Shown here: positions 54,398 to 62,562 of the stretch, piece after piece
Numbering within the stretch: the first letter of the stretch is position 1
Layout: each line of letters opens with the position of its first letter
Assembly: GCF_006716425.1 (NCBI RefSeq)
Contig: NZ_VFOZ01000001.1
Coordinates: 6,572,001 to 6,636,000 of the forward strand
Direction of reading: 5' to 3'
Source of the DNA: Actinoallomurus bryophytorum
GTDB taxonomy: Bacteria > Actinomycetota > Actinomycetes > Streptosporangiales > Streptosporangiaceae
Length of the DNA stretch: 64,000 nucleotides
The notes under the pieces: generated by a model
Databases searched by the model: none
What the model was told of the DNA's origin: nothing
The model's input: the letters and a program-made list of their open reading frames with translations, nothing else
Position numbers and translations under genes: made by a program

Positions 54398-55039
54398 TCA
54401 GCCGCCGATGGCGGCGGCCCGCCGGCCGACGTCCGCGGGATCGAGGATCTCGCCGTCGAGCGCGACGGCGGCGAACGCGCGCAGGGGGATCCGTTCGAAG
54501 ACCGGGGCGCCGAGGCGTGAGAAGACGCTTCCGGGCACGAGCTTCAGCGACGTGGTGACCACCAGCGTCGGCAGCCGTGCGGCCAGCTCGGCCGTGCCTT
54601 TGATGTTCAGCACCTCGGCCGGGCCGATCGCGTCGGCTCCGGCCAGGGCGATCGCGGCGCCGTCGTCGGGCCCGTGCCCGAGCCGGGCCAGTACCTGGCT
54701 CACGACCGAGCTGCTGGGCGCGACCGCGACCGCGCCGCCACGGTCGGCCACCCACGCGGCGGCCGCGGCCACGCTTTTGCCGACGGCCTCGTCCAGCTCC
54801 CCGCGGATACGCAGCAACGCGGCGGCCGGCTCGTCGCCGTGGACGGCATCGGCGATATGCCAGATCGGGGCGTAACCGGGAAGCCGGGCGGCCAGAATCG
54901 CCGCCGCCTGTTCGAGCGCGCCACGGTCGTCGACGATCTCGAGCAGACCGGCGATCGCGAGACGCGCGACACCGGTCGCACCGGCCGTTTTGGTCCTGAG
55001 GGCTTCCTGGAGGGCCGTGGGCAGTGCGGCTTCGTCCAC
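54398..55039 (-). CDS. eIF2B/ribose-1,5-bisphosphate-isomerase-like protein
   Basis: A 213-residue protein of the eIF2B/MtnA superfamily: GADAIGPAEVLNIKGTAELA, TTSLKLVPGS and the C-terminal FERIPL and EILDPADVGRRAA blocks are present. Family isomerases convert ribose-1,5-bisphosphate or methylthioribose-1-phosphate. It is shorter than the usual 300 residues, and the catalytic Cys of the isomerases (in THC-N) is replaced in VAVAPSSSVV; the GAD aspartate is kept. The first gene of the peptide operon, it starts at GTG 55039 with AAAGG upstream. A sugar-phosphate role is inferred. Confidence 0.65.
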   Translation of the reverse strand: MDEAALPTALQEALRTKTAGATGVARLAIAGLLEIVDDRGALEQAAAILAARLPGYAPIWHIADAVHGDEPAAALLRIRGELDEAVGKSVAAAAAWVADRGGAVAVAPSSSVVSQVLARLGHGPDDGAAIALAGADAIGPAEVLNIKGTAELAARLPTLVVTTSLKLVPGSVFSRLGAPVFERIPLRAFAAVALDGEILDPADVGRRAAAIGG

Positions 55040-55414
55040 CTATGTACCTTTCTGCCTGTCGAGGACCTTTATCCCCAATACGGTCGGACGCTCGGGCGTG
55101 TCGATCTTACGGAGAAGCCGGTGGCGGGATGCCGCAATCGGAGAGTGCCACAGCGCCAAGCGCGTATTTACCTCAAATCCGTTGATAGTGGACCGACTGG
55201 GGGGTCGGTACACGAACGTCGCCGAACACACAGTGACCCGGTGGTGACCTGCAGAAATCGAGGGGCCGTGCACCTGCGGCACCGCGGCCGGCGGGGGCTG
55301 CGTAAGTGATGCCTTAATCCGCTGTTGCGGGTGGGTGGGCGGCGGTGGAGCATCGCGTTCGCATGATGCGGCGACGGTGCCTCGCGGCTCCGTCCTGTGG
55401 AAGGGGCAGACGCC
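55040..55414. other. Divergent intergenic region of the peptide and CO dehydrogenase operons
   Basis: This 375-base gap separates the GTG of the eIF2B-like gene (minus) from the small gene that heads the cox operon (plus), so promoters for both should be inside. Local AT-richer stretches occur (for example GGTAAATACG on the minus strand), but I could not assign a -35/-10 pair. The open minus-strand frame through it has no ribosome site or family resemblance. Confidence 0.5.
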
Positions 55415-55702
55415 ATGCCGGTCGAGTCGGATGGGCACAGCCGGGGCAATCCCCGCCTGTACGAGCTGTTCGAGAACGCGCCCAAGACGGGCACCAAGAC
55501 GAACAGCAGCCCTACAGTCTGGGCGTTTCCCCAGTTCGTGGACTTCCTGAAGGTCGCCGGCCAGCCGGTGCAGGGCCCATGGCCACCCCACCAGCGTCCG
55601 AGGCCCGACCCGACGGACGAGGAGTCCGGGCCGGTGGCGGTGCCGGATCCGGCGGCGGAGACCCGGACCGATCCGAAGACTTCCGACCGCGCCGAATCCT
55701 GA
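55415..55702 (+). CDS. Hypothetical protein at the head of the cox operon
   Basis: A 95-residue soluble protein that I do not recognise. The N-terminal half contains RLYELFENAPKTGTKTNSS and FPQFVDFLKVAGQPVQG; the C-terminal half is Pro/Asp-rich and probably disordered. Third codon positions are almost all G or C, which supports coding. ATG 55415 has AAGGGG eight bases upstream. It ends 16 bases before coxM and so is likely the first gene of the CO dehydrogenase operon. Confidence 0.6.
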   Translation: MPVESDGHSRGNPRLYELFENAPKTGTKTNSSPTVWAFPQFVDFLKVAGQPVQGPWPPHQRPRPDPTDEESGPVAVPDPAAETRTDPKTSDRAES

Positions 55703-55718
55703 GACCCCGGAGGTTGGT

Positions 55719-56594
55719 ATGTATCCGTCGCGGTTCCGCTACGAGGCGCCACGGTCGATGGACGAGGCGATCGAGCTGCTGCACGCCGGCGACGGCGAGG
55801 CGAAGGTGCTCGCCGGGGGGCAGAGCCTGGTGCCGCTGCTGAAGCTGCGTTTCGCGTCGCCGGAGATGCTGGTCGACATCAACGGCCTGCCGGGCCTGGA
55901 CTACCACCGGGCCGACCCGGACGGCACGATCCGGGTGGGGGCGCTGTGCCGCCACGCGGACCTGGAGCGCTCCGCGCTTCTGGCCGGCCGGCAGCCGACG
56001 ATGGCCGCGGCCGCCCCGCTCGTCGCCGATCCCATCGTCCGCAACCGCGGCACGCTGGTGGGGTCGCTGTGCCACGCGGACCCGCAGGGTGACTGGGCCG
56101 CGGTCGTCACGGCGCTCGGCGGGCACGTCGTCGCGCAGGGGCCGGACGGCCGCCGTGAGATCCCGATCGGGCGGTTCGTGAACGGCCCGTTCCAGAACGC
56201 CCTCGCCTACGACGAGATCGCCGTCGAGGTGGTGATCCCCGCGCCCGAGGGGACCCCGGCGGGCGGATACCTCAAGCTGGAGCGCCGGGTGGGCGACTTC
56301 GCCACCGCCGGCACCGCGGTCGCCGTGGAGACCTCGGGCGGCCTGGTGACCCGTGCCGGGATCGCGCTGACCGGAGTGGGCGGGTCGACCATCGACGCGG
56401 CCGAGGCGGCCCGGGTCCTCGTGGGCCGGCCGCTGGGCGCCGAGGCCATCGGCGAGGCCGCCGACCTCGCCGCGCGGGCGGCGCAGCCGAAGTCGGACCA
56501 CCGCGGCAGCGCGAAGTACAAGCGGCACCTGGTGCACACCTTCGTCGAGCGCATCCTCACCCGCATCGGCGACACGACGGAGAGGGCGGCCTGA
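55719..56594 (+). CDS. coxM: CO dehydrogenase medium (FAD) subunit
   Basis: A 291-residue flavoprotein subunit of the molybdenum hydroxylase family. The two FAD motifs are [10 protein letters not shown] (about 32-41) and [14 protein letters not shown] (about 111-124), and a C-terminal CO-dehydrogenase flavoprotein domain follows. It passes electrons from the [2Fe-2S] subunit via FAD to the respiratory chain. GGAGG lies just before the ATG. The order M-S-L is that of form I CO dehydrogenase operons. It is separated from coxS by one base. Confidence 0.92.
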   Translation: MYPSRFRYEAPRSMDEAIELLHAGDGEAKVLAGGQSLVPLLKLRFASPEMLVDINGLPGLDYHRADPDGTIRVGALCRHADLERSALLAGRQPTMAAAAPLVADPIVRNRGTLVGSLCHADPQGDWAAVVTALGGHVVAQGPDGRREIPIGRFVNGPFQNALAYDEIAVEVVIPAPEGTPAGGYLKLERRVGDFATAGTAVAVETSGGLVTRAGIALTGVGGSTIDAAEAARVLVGRPLGAEAIGEAADLAARAAQPKSDHRGSAKYKRHLVHTFVERILTRIGDTTERAA

Positions 56595-56595
56595 G

Positions 56596-57132
56596 ATGGC
56601 ACTGTTCGAGGAGATCGCCCCCGAGCCGGCCGACACCGTTCCGGTCCGGCGGGTGACGATCAGCGTCAACGGAGAGCGGCGTACGGCCGACATCGAGCCG
56701 CGGCTGCTGCTGGCCCACCTGCTGCGGCAGGGGCTGCGCCTCACCGGCACCCATACCGGCTGCGACACCACGAACTGCGGTGCCTGCACGGTGCTGTTCG
56801 ACGGCAAGCCGATCAAGAGCTGCACCATGCTCGCCGTCCAGGCCGACGGGCACGAGATCACCACCGTGGAGGGGCTGAGCGGCGCGAGCGAGCTCCATCC
56901 GGTGCAGGAGGCGTTCAAGGACTGCCACGGCCTGCAGTGCGGGTTCTGCACGCCGGGCATGATGCTGACCGCCAAGGCGCTGCTCGACGAGACGCCCGAC
57001 CCCAGCGAGGACGACGTCCGCTGGGCGCTGTCCGGCAACCTGTGCCGCTGCACCGGCTACCAGAACATCGTGAAGTCGGTCCTGTCGGCCGCGCAGAAGC
57101 TGCAGGGGCAATCCGCCGCGGATGGGAGCTGA
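56596..57132 (+). CDS. coxS: CO dehydrogenase small [2Fe-2S] subunit
   Basis: A 178-residue iron-sulfur subunit. Cysteines 56, 61, 64 and 76 form the plant-type [2Fe-2S] cluster, and 115, 118, 150 and 152 ([13 protein letters not shown]) bind the second. It conducts electrons from the molybdenum site to the FAD. The N-terminal 18 residues are longer than in typical CoxS. The stop overlaps the start of coxL by 11 bases. Confidence 0.93.
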   Translation: MALFEEIAPEPADTVPVRRVTISVNGERRTADIEPRLLLAHLLRQGLRLTGTHTGCDTTNCGACTVLFDGKPIKSCTMLAVQADGHEITTVEGLSGASELHPVQEAFKDCHGLQCGFCTPGMMLTAKALLDETPDPSEDDVRWALSGNLCRCTGYQNIVKSVLSAAQKLQGQSAADGS

Positions 57133-59518
57133 AGTGACAGCACTGGACGAGATCAAGATCGGTGGAATGGGCGCGCGCCGCAAGCGCGTCGAGGACAACC
57201 GGTTCATCCGCGGTCGCGGCAACTACATCGACGACATCGTGCTGCCCGGCATGCTGCACATGGAGATCCTGCGCAGCCCGCTGGCGCACGCGCGCATCAG
57301 GTCCATCGATACCAGTAAGGCCTGGGACATCCCCGGCGTACGCCTCGTGCTCACCGGCGAGATGATGGCGACCCGCAACCTCGCGTGGATGCCGACCCTC
57401 TCCTACGACACGCAGGCCGTGCTCGCCACCGACAAGGTGCGCTTCCAGGGCCAGGAGGTCGCCTGCGTCATCGCCGACGACCCCTACATCGCCAAGGACG
57501 CCTGCGAGGCGATCGTCGTCGACTACGAGCCGCTGCCGGTGATCGTGAACCCGACGCAGGCGCTGGCCGACGGCGCCCCGCTGATCCGCGACGACAAGGA
57601 GAACCAGCCCGACAACGTCATCTACGACTGGGAGGTCGGCGACCGGGCGGGCACCGACCAGGCCTTCGAGCAGGCCGACCACGTGTCCGAGATCGAGCTG
57701 CACTACCCGCGTTCGCATCCGTCGCCGCTGGAGTGCTGCGGGTCGATCGCCGACTTCGACCGGGCCACGTCGAAGCTGACGGTCTACATGACCTCGCAGG
57801 CGCCGCACATCGTCCGCGCCGCGGTCGCGCTGATCGCCGAGCTGCCCGAGCACATGATCCGCATCATCTCCCCGGACCTGGGCGGCGGCTTCGGCAACAA
57901 GGTGCCGGTCTATCCCGGCTACGTCATGTCGATCCTCGCCTCGATCCTGACCGAGCGCCCGGTCAAGTGGATCGAGGACCGGAGCGGGAACCTCATCTCC
58001 ACCGGGTTCGGCCGTGACGTGTACCTGAAGGGTCAGATGGCGCTGCGCGCCGACGGCCGGATCCTCGGCGTCCGCATGCACACCGACGCCGACCACGGCG
58101 CGTTCTTCGGCGACGCGCAGCCGAGCAAGTTCAAGATCGGGCTGATGCACTCGGCGTTCTCCTGTTACGACATCCCGGCCGCGCACCTGACCGCGCGGGG
58201 CATGTACACCAACAAGGCGCCGGGCGGCGTCGCCTACCGCTGCTCCTTCCGTGTCACCGAGGCGATGTTCTTCCAGGAGCGCATGGTCCAGGCCGCGGCC
58301 GATGACCTGGGCATGGACCAGGCGGAGTTCCGGCGCCTCAACTTCGTACGCGACGACGACTTCCCGCACCGCACCCCGTTCGGCTTCCTCACCGACTCCG
58401 GCCAGTACGGCAAGTGCCTGGACGTCGGGCTGAAGGCCGTGGGCTATGAGAAGTTCCTCGAGCAGAAGGAAGAGGCCAGGAAGCGCGGCCGGCTGCTCGG
58501 CATCGGCATCTCGACGATGACCGAGCCGCTCGGCGCCGGCAACAGCCGCGAGTACGACATCCTCGGCATCAAGATGTTCGACTCCGCCGAGCTGCGCGTG
58601 CACATGACCGGCAAGGCGATCCTGCGTACCGGCGCGAAGACCCAGGGCCAGGGCCACGAGACCACCTGGGCGCAGATCGTCGCCCACGAGCTCGGCCTGC
58701 CCGCCGAGGACGTCGTGGTCGAGGAGGGCGACACCGACACCGCGCCGTTCGGCATGGGCACCTACGCGTCGCGCAGCACGCCCGTCGCCGGCGCGGCCGT
58801 GGCGATGGTGTCCCGCAAGATCCGGGCCAAGGCCCGCAAGCTCGCCGCGCACCTGCTCGAGGTCTCCGAAGAGGACATCGAGTGGGAGCTCGGCCGCTTC
58901 TACATCCGCAGCGCGCCGGACCAGGGTGTGACCATCCAGGAGTGCGCGATGGCCGCGTACAGCAACATGCCCGACGGCATGGAGCCCGGCCTGGAGGGCA
59001 ACGCCTACTACGACCCGCCCAACCTCACCTGGCCGTTCGCCTGTTACATCGTCACCGTCGAGGTCGACCCCGAGACCGGCGTGTGGGACGTGCTGAGCAC
59101 CATCGCGGTGGACGACTGCGGCGTGCGCATCAACCCGATGGTCGTCGAGGGACAGATCATGGGCGGGCTGACCGAGGCGTACGCGATGGCCAGCATGCAG
59201 TTCATCACCTTCGACGCCGAGGGCAACTGCGTCGGCTCGAACTTCATGGACTACCTGCTGCCGACCTCGTGGGAGACGCCGGGGTACGAGCTGCACGAGG
59301 TCGTGACCCCGTGCCCGCACCACCCGCTCGGCGCCAAGGGCATCGGCGAGTGCGCGACCGTCGGCGGACCCGCCGCGTTCGTCAACGCCGTCATGGACGC
59401 GATCAAGGACACCGGCGTACGCAACATCGACATGCCGTTGCTGCCCGACCGGGTGTACGAGGCGCTGACGGAACGGCACGACGTGTCCGGCGCGCCGCCG
59501 GTGAAGGTGGATGAATGA
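57122..59518 (+). CDS. coxL: CO dehydrogenase large (Mo-Cu) subunit, form I
   Basis: A 798-residue catalytic subunit. The active-site loop reads AYRCSFR (residues 371-377), the signature of form I, genuine CO-oxidising enzymes; Cys374 would hold the copper of the Mo-S-Cu centre. The Mo-binding glutamate lies in [10 protein letters not shown] near the C-terminus, and DLGGGFGNK is also present. It oxidises CO to CO2, feeding electrons to respiration so that traces of atmospheric CO can be used. The start overlaps coxS by 11 bases; GTG at 57134 is possible. Confidence 0.95.
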   Translation: MGAEVTALDEIKIGGMGARRKRVEDNRFIRGRGNYIDDIVLPGMLHMEILRSPLAHARIRSIDTSKAWDIPGVRLVLTGEMMATRNLAWMPTLSYDTQAVLATDKVRFQGQEVACVIADDPYIAKDACEAIVVDYEPLPVIVNPTQALADGAPLIRDDKENQPDNVIYDWEVGDRAGTDQAFEQADHVSEIELHYPRSHPSPLECCGSIADFDRATSKLTVYMTSQAPHIVRAAVALIAELPEHMIRIISPDLGGGFGNKVPVYPGYVMSILASILTERPVKWIEDRSGNLISTGFGRDVYLKGQMALRADGRILGVRMHTDADHGAFFGDAQPSKFKIGLMHSAFSCYDIPAAHLTARGMYTNKAPGGVAYRCSFRVTEAMFFQERMVQAAADDLGMDQAEFRRLNFVRDDDFPHRTPFGFLTDSGQYGKCLDVGLKAVGYEKFLEQKEEARKRGRLLGIGISTMTEPLGAGNSREYDILGIKMFDSAELRVHMTGKAILRTGAKTQGQGHETTWAQIVAHELGLPAEDVVVEEGDTDTAPFGMGTYASRSTPVAGAAVAMVSRKIRAKARKLAAHLLEVSEEDIEWELGRFYIRSAPDQGVTIQECAMAAYSNMPDGMEPGLEGNAYYDPPNLTWPFACYIVTVEVDPETGVWDVLSTIAVDDCGVRINPMVVEGQIMGGLTEAYAMASMQFITFDAEGNCVGSNFMDYLLPTSWETPGYELHEVVTPCPHHPLGAKGIGECATVGGPAAFVNAVMDAIKDTGVRNIDMPLLPDRVYEALTERHDVSGAPPVKVDE

Positions 59519-60485
59519 GATGAGCGGTCACTCCATCGACCGGTGGGACGTCATCGACCGGGCCCACGAGCTCGCTCGGAACGGCGAGGAGTTCGCGCTG
59601 GCCACCGTGGTGTGGCGGCAGGGCCCTTCGTCCGGGCAGCAGGGATCGCGCGCGATCATCACGGCCACCGGCGAGCTCCACGGCTGGATCGGGGGTGCCT
59701 GCGCCGAGCCCGTCGTCATCCGTGAGGCGCGCGACGTGATCCGCTCGGGCGAGGCGCGGCTGCTGCTGCTCGGCGCGCCGGAGCAGTTCGGCGCGGCGAT
59801 CCCCGAGGGCATGGCCGTCATCCCGATCTCGTGTCAGAGCGAGGGAGCGCTGGAGGTCTACATCGAACCCGTGGTCCCCACACCGCACCTGGTGATCGTC
59901 GGCCGCTCGCCGATGGCGCACACGCTCGCCGACCTGGCCACGGCGATGGGGTGGCGCACCGACCTGCGCGACGGGCCGGACTTCTCCGCCGCGGACGCCG
60001 GCGCCCGCTCGATCGTCGTCATAGCCACCCAGGGGCACGGCGACGAGGAGGCCGTCGAGCAGGCGGTCTCGGCCTCACCCGCGTTCATCGGGCTGGTGGC
60101 CTCCAGACGCCGCGGCGAGGCGATCCGCGGCTACCTCGCCGACCGCGGCGTGCCACAGGACCTGCTCGACCGGGTACGCGCGCCGGTGGGTCTGGACCTC
60201 GGGCACACGTCGCACCGCGAGATCGCGGTCGCGATCCTCGCCGAGCTGGTGAAGCTGCGCGCCTCCGGATCGCTGCTGCCCGCGCGGCCCGCCGAACCGC
60301 CGCGGTCGAGCACGCCCGCCCAGGCGACCGACCCGGTGTGCGGGATGACGGTGGCCGCCGCCCCGTCCGGCCGCCCGATCGAGCATGACGGCGTCACCTA
60401 CTACTTCTGCTGCGCCGGCTGCCACGACGCCTTCGAGCAGGACCCGGGCACCTACGTCACCGCCTACGCCCGCCAGGAGGTCTGA
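59511..60485 (+). CDS. XdhC/CoxF-type maturation factor fused to a YHS domain
   Basis: A 324-residue protein. Residues 1-255 form an XdhC/CoxI-type Rossmann protein (HELARNGEEFALATVVWRQGPSSGQ in part, GWIGGACAEP, VIVGRSPMAHTLADLA), the family that inserts or sulfurates the Mo cofactor in hydroxylases. Residues 274-324 are a YHS domain (DPVCGMTV, YYFCCAGCHDAFEQDPGTY) that binds metal ions. A metal domain joined to the maturation factor suggests a role in supplying copper to the Mo-Cu centre (inference). ATG 59511 overlaps coxL by 8 bases; ATG 59520 is an alternative. Confidence 0.85.
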   Translation: MNEMSGHSIDRWDVIDRAHELARNGEEFALATVVWRQGPSSGQQGSRAIITATGELHGWIGGACAEPVVIREARDVIRSGEARLLLLGAPEQFGAAIPEGMAVIPISCQSEGALEVYIEPVVPTPHLVIVGRSPMAHTLADLATAMGWRTDLRDGPDFSAADAGARSIVVIATQGHGDEEAVEQAVSASPAFIGLVASRRRGEAIRGYLADRGVPQDLLDRVRAPVGLDLGHTSHREIAVAILAELVKLRASGSLLPARPAEPPRSSTPAQATDPVCGMTVAAAPSGRPIEHDGVTYYFCCAGCHDAFEQDPGTYVTAYARQEV

Positions 60486-61067
60486 ATGCTCATCAGGAGC
60501 GACTTCGAGGTCACCGAGCCGCCGGACAAGGTGTGGAGGTTCTTCGACGACATCCCGCAGGTGGCGGCCTGCCTGCCGGGCGCCGAGCTGACCGACGACC
60601 TCGGCGACGACAAGTACAGGGGCACGGTCTCCATCCGGATGGGCCCGGTCAGGCTGCGATTCGCCGGCACGGCCGAGATCAAGGAGCGCGACGACGCCGC
60701 GAAACGCATCGTGGTCGACGCGGCAGGCGCCGACGAGAAGGGCCGCGGCCAGGCCGCGATGTCGGTGACGGCGAACGTCGTCGCCACCGCGCGCGGCAGC
60801 AAGGTCGAGGTGGCACAGGACCTCCAGCTCTCCGGCGCCGCGGCACAGTACGGGCGCGGCATGATCTCCGACGTCACGTCGGTGCTGATGCGCGACTTCG
60901 CGGCCAACATGCAAAAGCGCATCACCGCGATCGAGCAGGGCGTCTCGCCGGACCAGATCGGCTCGGCCGCCGCGGGCGGCTTCACGATCGCCCTGCGCGC
61001 GATGCGGATGGCGCTCGCCCGCGTACTGCGCCGCTTCTTCCTGCCCTACGAACCCAACCGAGGCTGA
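60486..61067 (+). CDS. coxG: CoxG, CO dehydrogenase membrane-recruiting protein
   Basis: A 193-residue SRPBCC-fold protein of the CoxG family (DFEVTEPPDKVWRFFDDIPQVAACLPG in part, FAGTAEIKERDD, VAQDLQLSGAAAQYGRGMI). The C-terminus is a basic amphipathic helix (IALRAMRMALARVLRRFF) that fits membrane attachment. CoxG ties the enzyme to the membrane and, in mycobacteria, is reported to bring menaquinone to CO dehydrogenase. ATG follows the previous stop directly. It is followed by five tiny one-TM proteins. Confidence 0.9.
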   Translation: MLIRSDFEVTEPPDKVWRFFDDIPQVAACLPGAELTDDLGDDKYRGTVSIRMGPVRLRFAGTAEIKERDDAAKRIVVDAAGADEKGRGQAAMSVTANVVATARGSKVEVAQDLQLSGAAAQYGRGMISDVTSVLMRDFAANMQKRITAIEQGVSPDQIGSAAAGGFTIALRAMRMALARVLRRFFLPYEPNRG

Positions 61068-61079
61068 GGAGGTCCGCTC

Positions 61080-61334
61080 GTGCTGCTCTGGTGGATCGGC
61101 AACGCGGTGCTGTTGCTGGTGGTGGTGCCCGTACTCGTCGCGCTCCTCAACCGGGTGCTCGCGGCGCTGGAACGCATCCGCGGCGCCGCCGATGACATCC
61201 TCGCCGGCGGTGTCGCGCTGGCGGGCGAGCTCGAGGGCGTGCCCGAGGCACTGGCCACGACCGAACAGACCATCCACGACGTCGCCGTCGGCGCGACCCG
61301 GTACGCCGGGTCGGTCGGGAAGCTGCTGAGCTGA
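61080..61334 (+). CDS. Small single-TM protein 1 of the cox operon
   Basis: An 84-residue protein with one N-terminal transmembrane helix (WWIGNAVLLLVVVPVLVALL) and a soluble, mostly helical tail of about 60 residues. GTG 61080 has GAGGAGG upstream. No known family is recognised. The same design (TM helix first, short helical tail, no cysteines in this one) recurs in the next four genes, which suggests that they assemble together in the membrane. Confidence 0.75.
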   Translation: MLLWWIGNAVLLLVVVPVLVALLNRVLAALERIRGAADDILAGGVALAGELEGVPEALATTEQTIHDVAVGATRYAGSVGKLLS

Positions 61335-61347
61335 GAGGAGAGCCGAC

Positions 61348-61575
61348 ATGCCCGCCGTCGCCTGGGTGACCCTGGTCATCACCGCGCTGATCGTCGCCGC
61401 TGCCGCGCTCGGACTGATTCGAGTGATCTTCCATCTCCGTGCCGTGCGGCGGACGCTCGGCAACGTCATCGGGGGCGTCGCCGTCGTCGCCCAGCGGACC
61501 AGTACGGTCCCCGAGGTCCTGCCTGCCGTGAACGCCGAGCTCAAGCCGGTCCGCGACTTCTGCGAATCCGTCTGA
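61348..61575 (+). CDS. Small single-TM protein 2 of the cox operon
   Basis: A 75-residue protein: transmembrane helix at about 5-27 (VTLVITALIVAAAALGLIRVIF), then a basic segment (HLRAVRRTLGNVI) and a helical tail ending RDFCESV. GAGGAG precedes the ATG. It is 13 bases from the previous gene and shows no recognised family. The tail has some similarity in pattern (leucine/valine every 3-4 residues) to its neighbours. Confidence 0.72.
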   Translation: MPAVAWVTLVITALIVAAAALGLIRVIFHLRAVRRTLGNVIGGVAVVAQRTSTVPEVLPAVNAELKPVRDFCESV

Positions 61576-61585
61576 GGAGACGACC

Positions 61586-61858
61586 ATGCCTTTGATCTCC
61601 GCGGCCGCGGACACCTCGACCACCGGATGGGCGATCGGCTACACAGCCGCAATTGTCGTCGTGCTCGTGGTCGTCGCCCTGGTCGTACCGATCCTGCTGC
61701 TGGCCCGCTCGATCGGCACGCAGGCGAAGGCGATCGACGACTCGCTCACCGAGTCGGTCCACAACACCGCCGCTCTGAAAGAGCTGACCACGACGATCGA
61801 GCACGCCGAGGTCATCGTCGCCGGACTCGAACGCGGACGCACGAGGCTGGGAGGCTGA
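61586..61858 (+). CDS. Small single-TM protein 3 of the cox operon
   Basis: A 90-residue protein with a short N-terminal segment, a long hydrophobic helix (about 14-40, YTAAIVVVLVVVALVVPILLL), and a helical tail of alternating charges (TTTIEHAEVIVAGLERGRTRL). GAGGAG lies upstream of ATG 61586. Ten bases separate it from the previous gene. The family is not recognised. Confidence 0.72.
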   Translation: MPLISAAADTSTTGWAIGYTAAIVVVLVVVALVVPILLLARSIGTQAKAIDDSLTESVHNTAALKELTTTIEHAEVIVAGLERGRTRLGG

Positions 61859-61860
61859 CC

Positions 61861-62151
61861 ATGGGAGAACTCGCACTGACGTCCACACAGCGCGGCCTGT
61901 GGTGGGGGGCGATCATCGGCGGCTTCGTCATCGTGCTGGCGGTGGCGGCCCTGCTCACCATCCTGGTCGTGCTGGTGCGCACCATCGACCGGCGCGTCGT
62001 CCAGGTGCGCGACACCCTCAAGGCCGCGGCGGCCAACACGGCCGACACCGCGCTGATCGCCGAGACCGGCAAGGGCGTGGACGCCGTACTGGCCGAAGGC
62101 CTCAAGCACCACCTGTTCCTGGGGCGAGTGCTCGACAAGGTGAGGATGTGA
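61861..62151 (+). CDS. Small single-TM protein 4 of the cox operon
   Basis: A 96-residue protein: transmembrane helix at about 15-40 (GAIIGGFVIVLAVAALLTIL), basic anchor (VRTIDRRVVQVRDTL) and a helical tail ending GRVLDKVRM. ATG 61861 is two bases after the previous stop. Its own stop overlaps the next start as GTGA. The TM-plus-coil arrangement is like the others; no known family was recognised. Confidence 0.72.
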   Translation: MGELALTSTQRGLWWGAIIGGFVIVLAVAALLTILVVLVRTIDRRVVQVRDTLKAAAANTADTALIAETGKGVDAVLAEGLKHHLFLGRVLDKVRM

Positions 62152-62510
62152 CGACCATGGTCGTGCTGTCGGTCATCGACATCGCCCTGCTGATCGCCGG
62201 GCTCGCGTTCTACCTCTTCGTCGTCGGCTCGCAGCTGGGCCGGATCGCGACCAACCTCGAAGAGTGTCGTGATCTCGTACGGGAGATCGGCGGCAACGCC
62301 GAGCCGATCATCCCGGGCGTCGACCACATCAACCGCACCGGGGGAGTGGTGGCGGGGGCACTGCCCCTCCTGTACGGGATGGCCGAGGGCATTGTCGCCG
62401 GCGTGACCCCCCGCCCCGAACCCGAACCCGAGCCCGTCCCGGCGCGCCCGGCCTCCGGCCGCCGCCGCTCCCGCCTCCACGACGGCGTGGGATACGCACC
62501 TCGCCCGTGA
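62148..62510 (+). CDS. Small single-TM protein 5 of the cox operon
   Basis: A 120-residue protein: N-terminal transmembrane helix (VIDIALLIAGLAFYLFVVGSQL in part), a short helical stretch with one cysteine (ATNLEECRDLVREIGGNA), PIIPGVDHINRTGGVVAGALPLLYGMAEGIV in part, and a Pro/Glu/Arg-rich tail that is probably disordered. It is the last gene of the operon; a 13-bp hairpin follows six bases after the stop. ATG 62157 is an alternative start three codons later. Unknown family. Confidence 0.7.
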   Translation: MTTMVVLSVIDIALLIAGLAFYLFVVGSQLGRIATNLEECRDLVREIGGNAEPIIPGVDHINRTGGVVAGALPLLYGMAEGIVAGVTPRPEPEPEPVPARPASGRRRSRLHDGVGYAPRP

Positions 62511-62515
62511 CCGCC

Positions 62516-62551
62516 ACCGCTCAGGCCGCGCGGTGAGCCGGCCTGAGCGGT
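62516..62551. terminator. 13-bp hairpin after the cox operon
   Basis: ACCGCTCAGGCCG (62516-62528) pairs perfectly with 62539-62551 around a 10-base loop, between the last small membrane-protein gene and the convergent RCC1 gene. It can serve both. Confidence 0.78.
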
Positions 62552-62562
62552 GAACGCCGGCC

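Noticed and set aside
44540-55039. Reading the cluster as an ordinary lasso-peptide cluster
   Set aside because: The PqqD-like and asparagine-synthase-like proteins and the YxxP leader fit, but there is no transglutaminase-like protease gene and only 13 residues follow the motif.
56915-59479. A minus-strand open frame of over 850 codons opposite coxL
   Set aside because: It mirrors the strong third-position bias of coxL; the predicted protein is His/Arg/Val-rich and resembles nothing.
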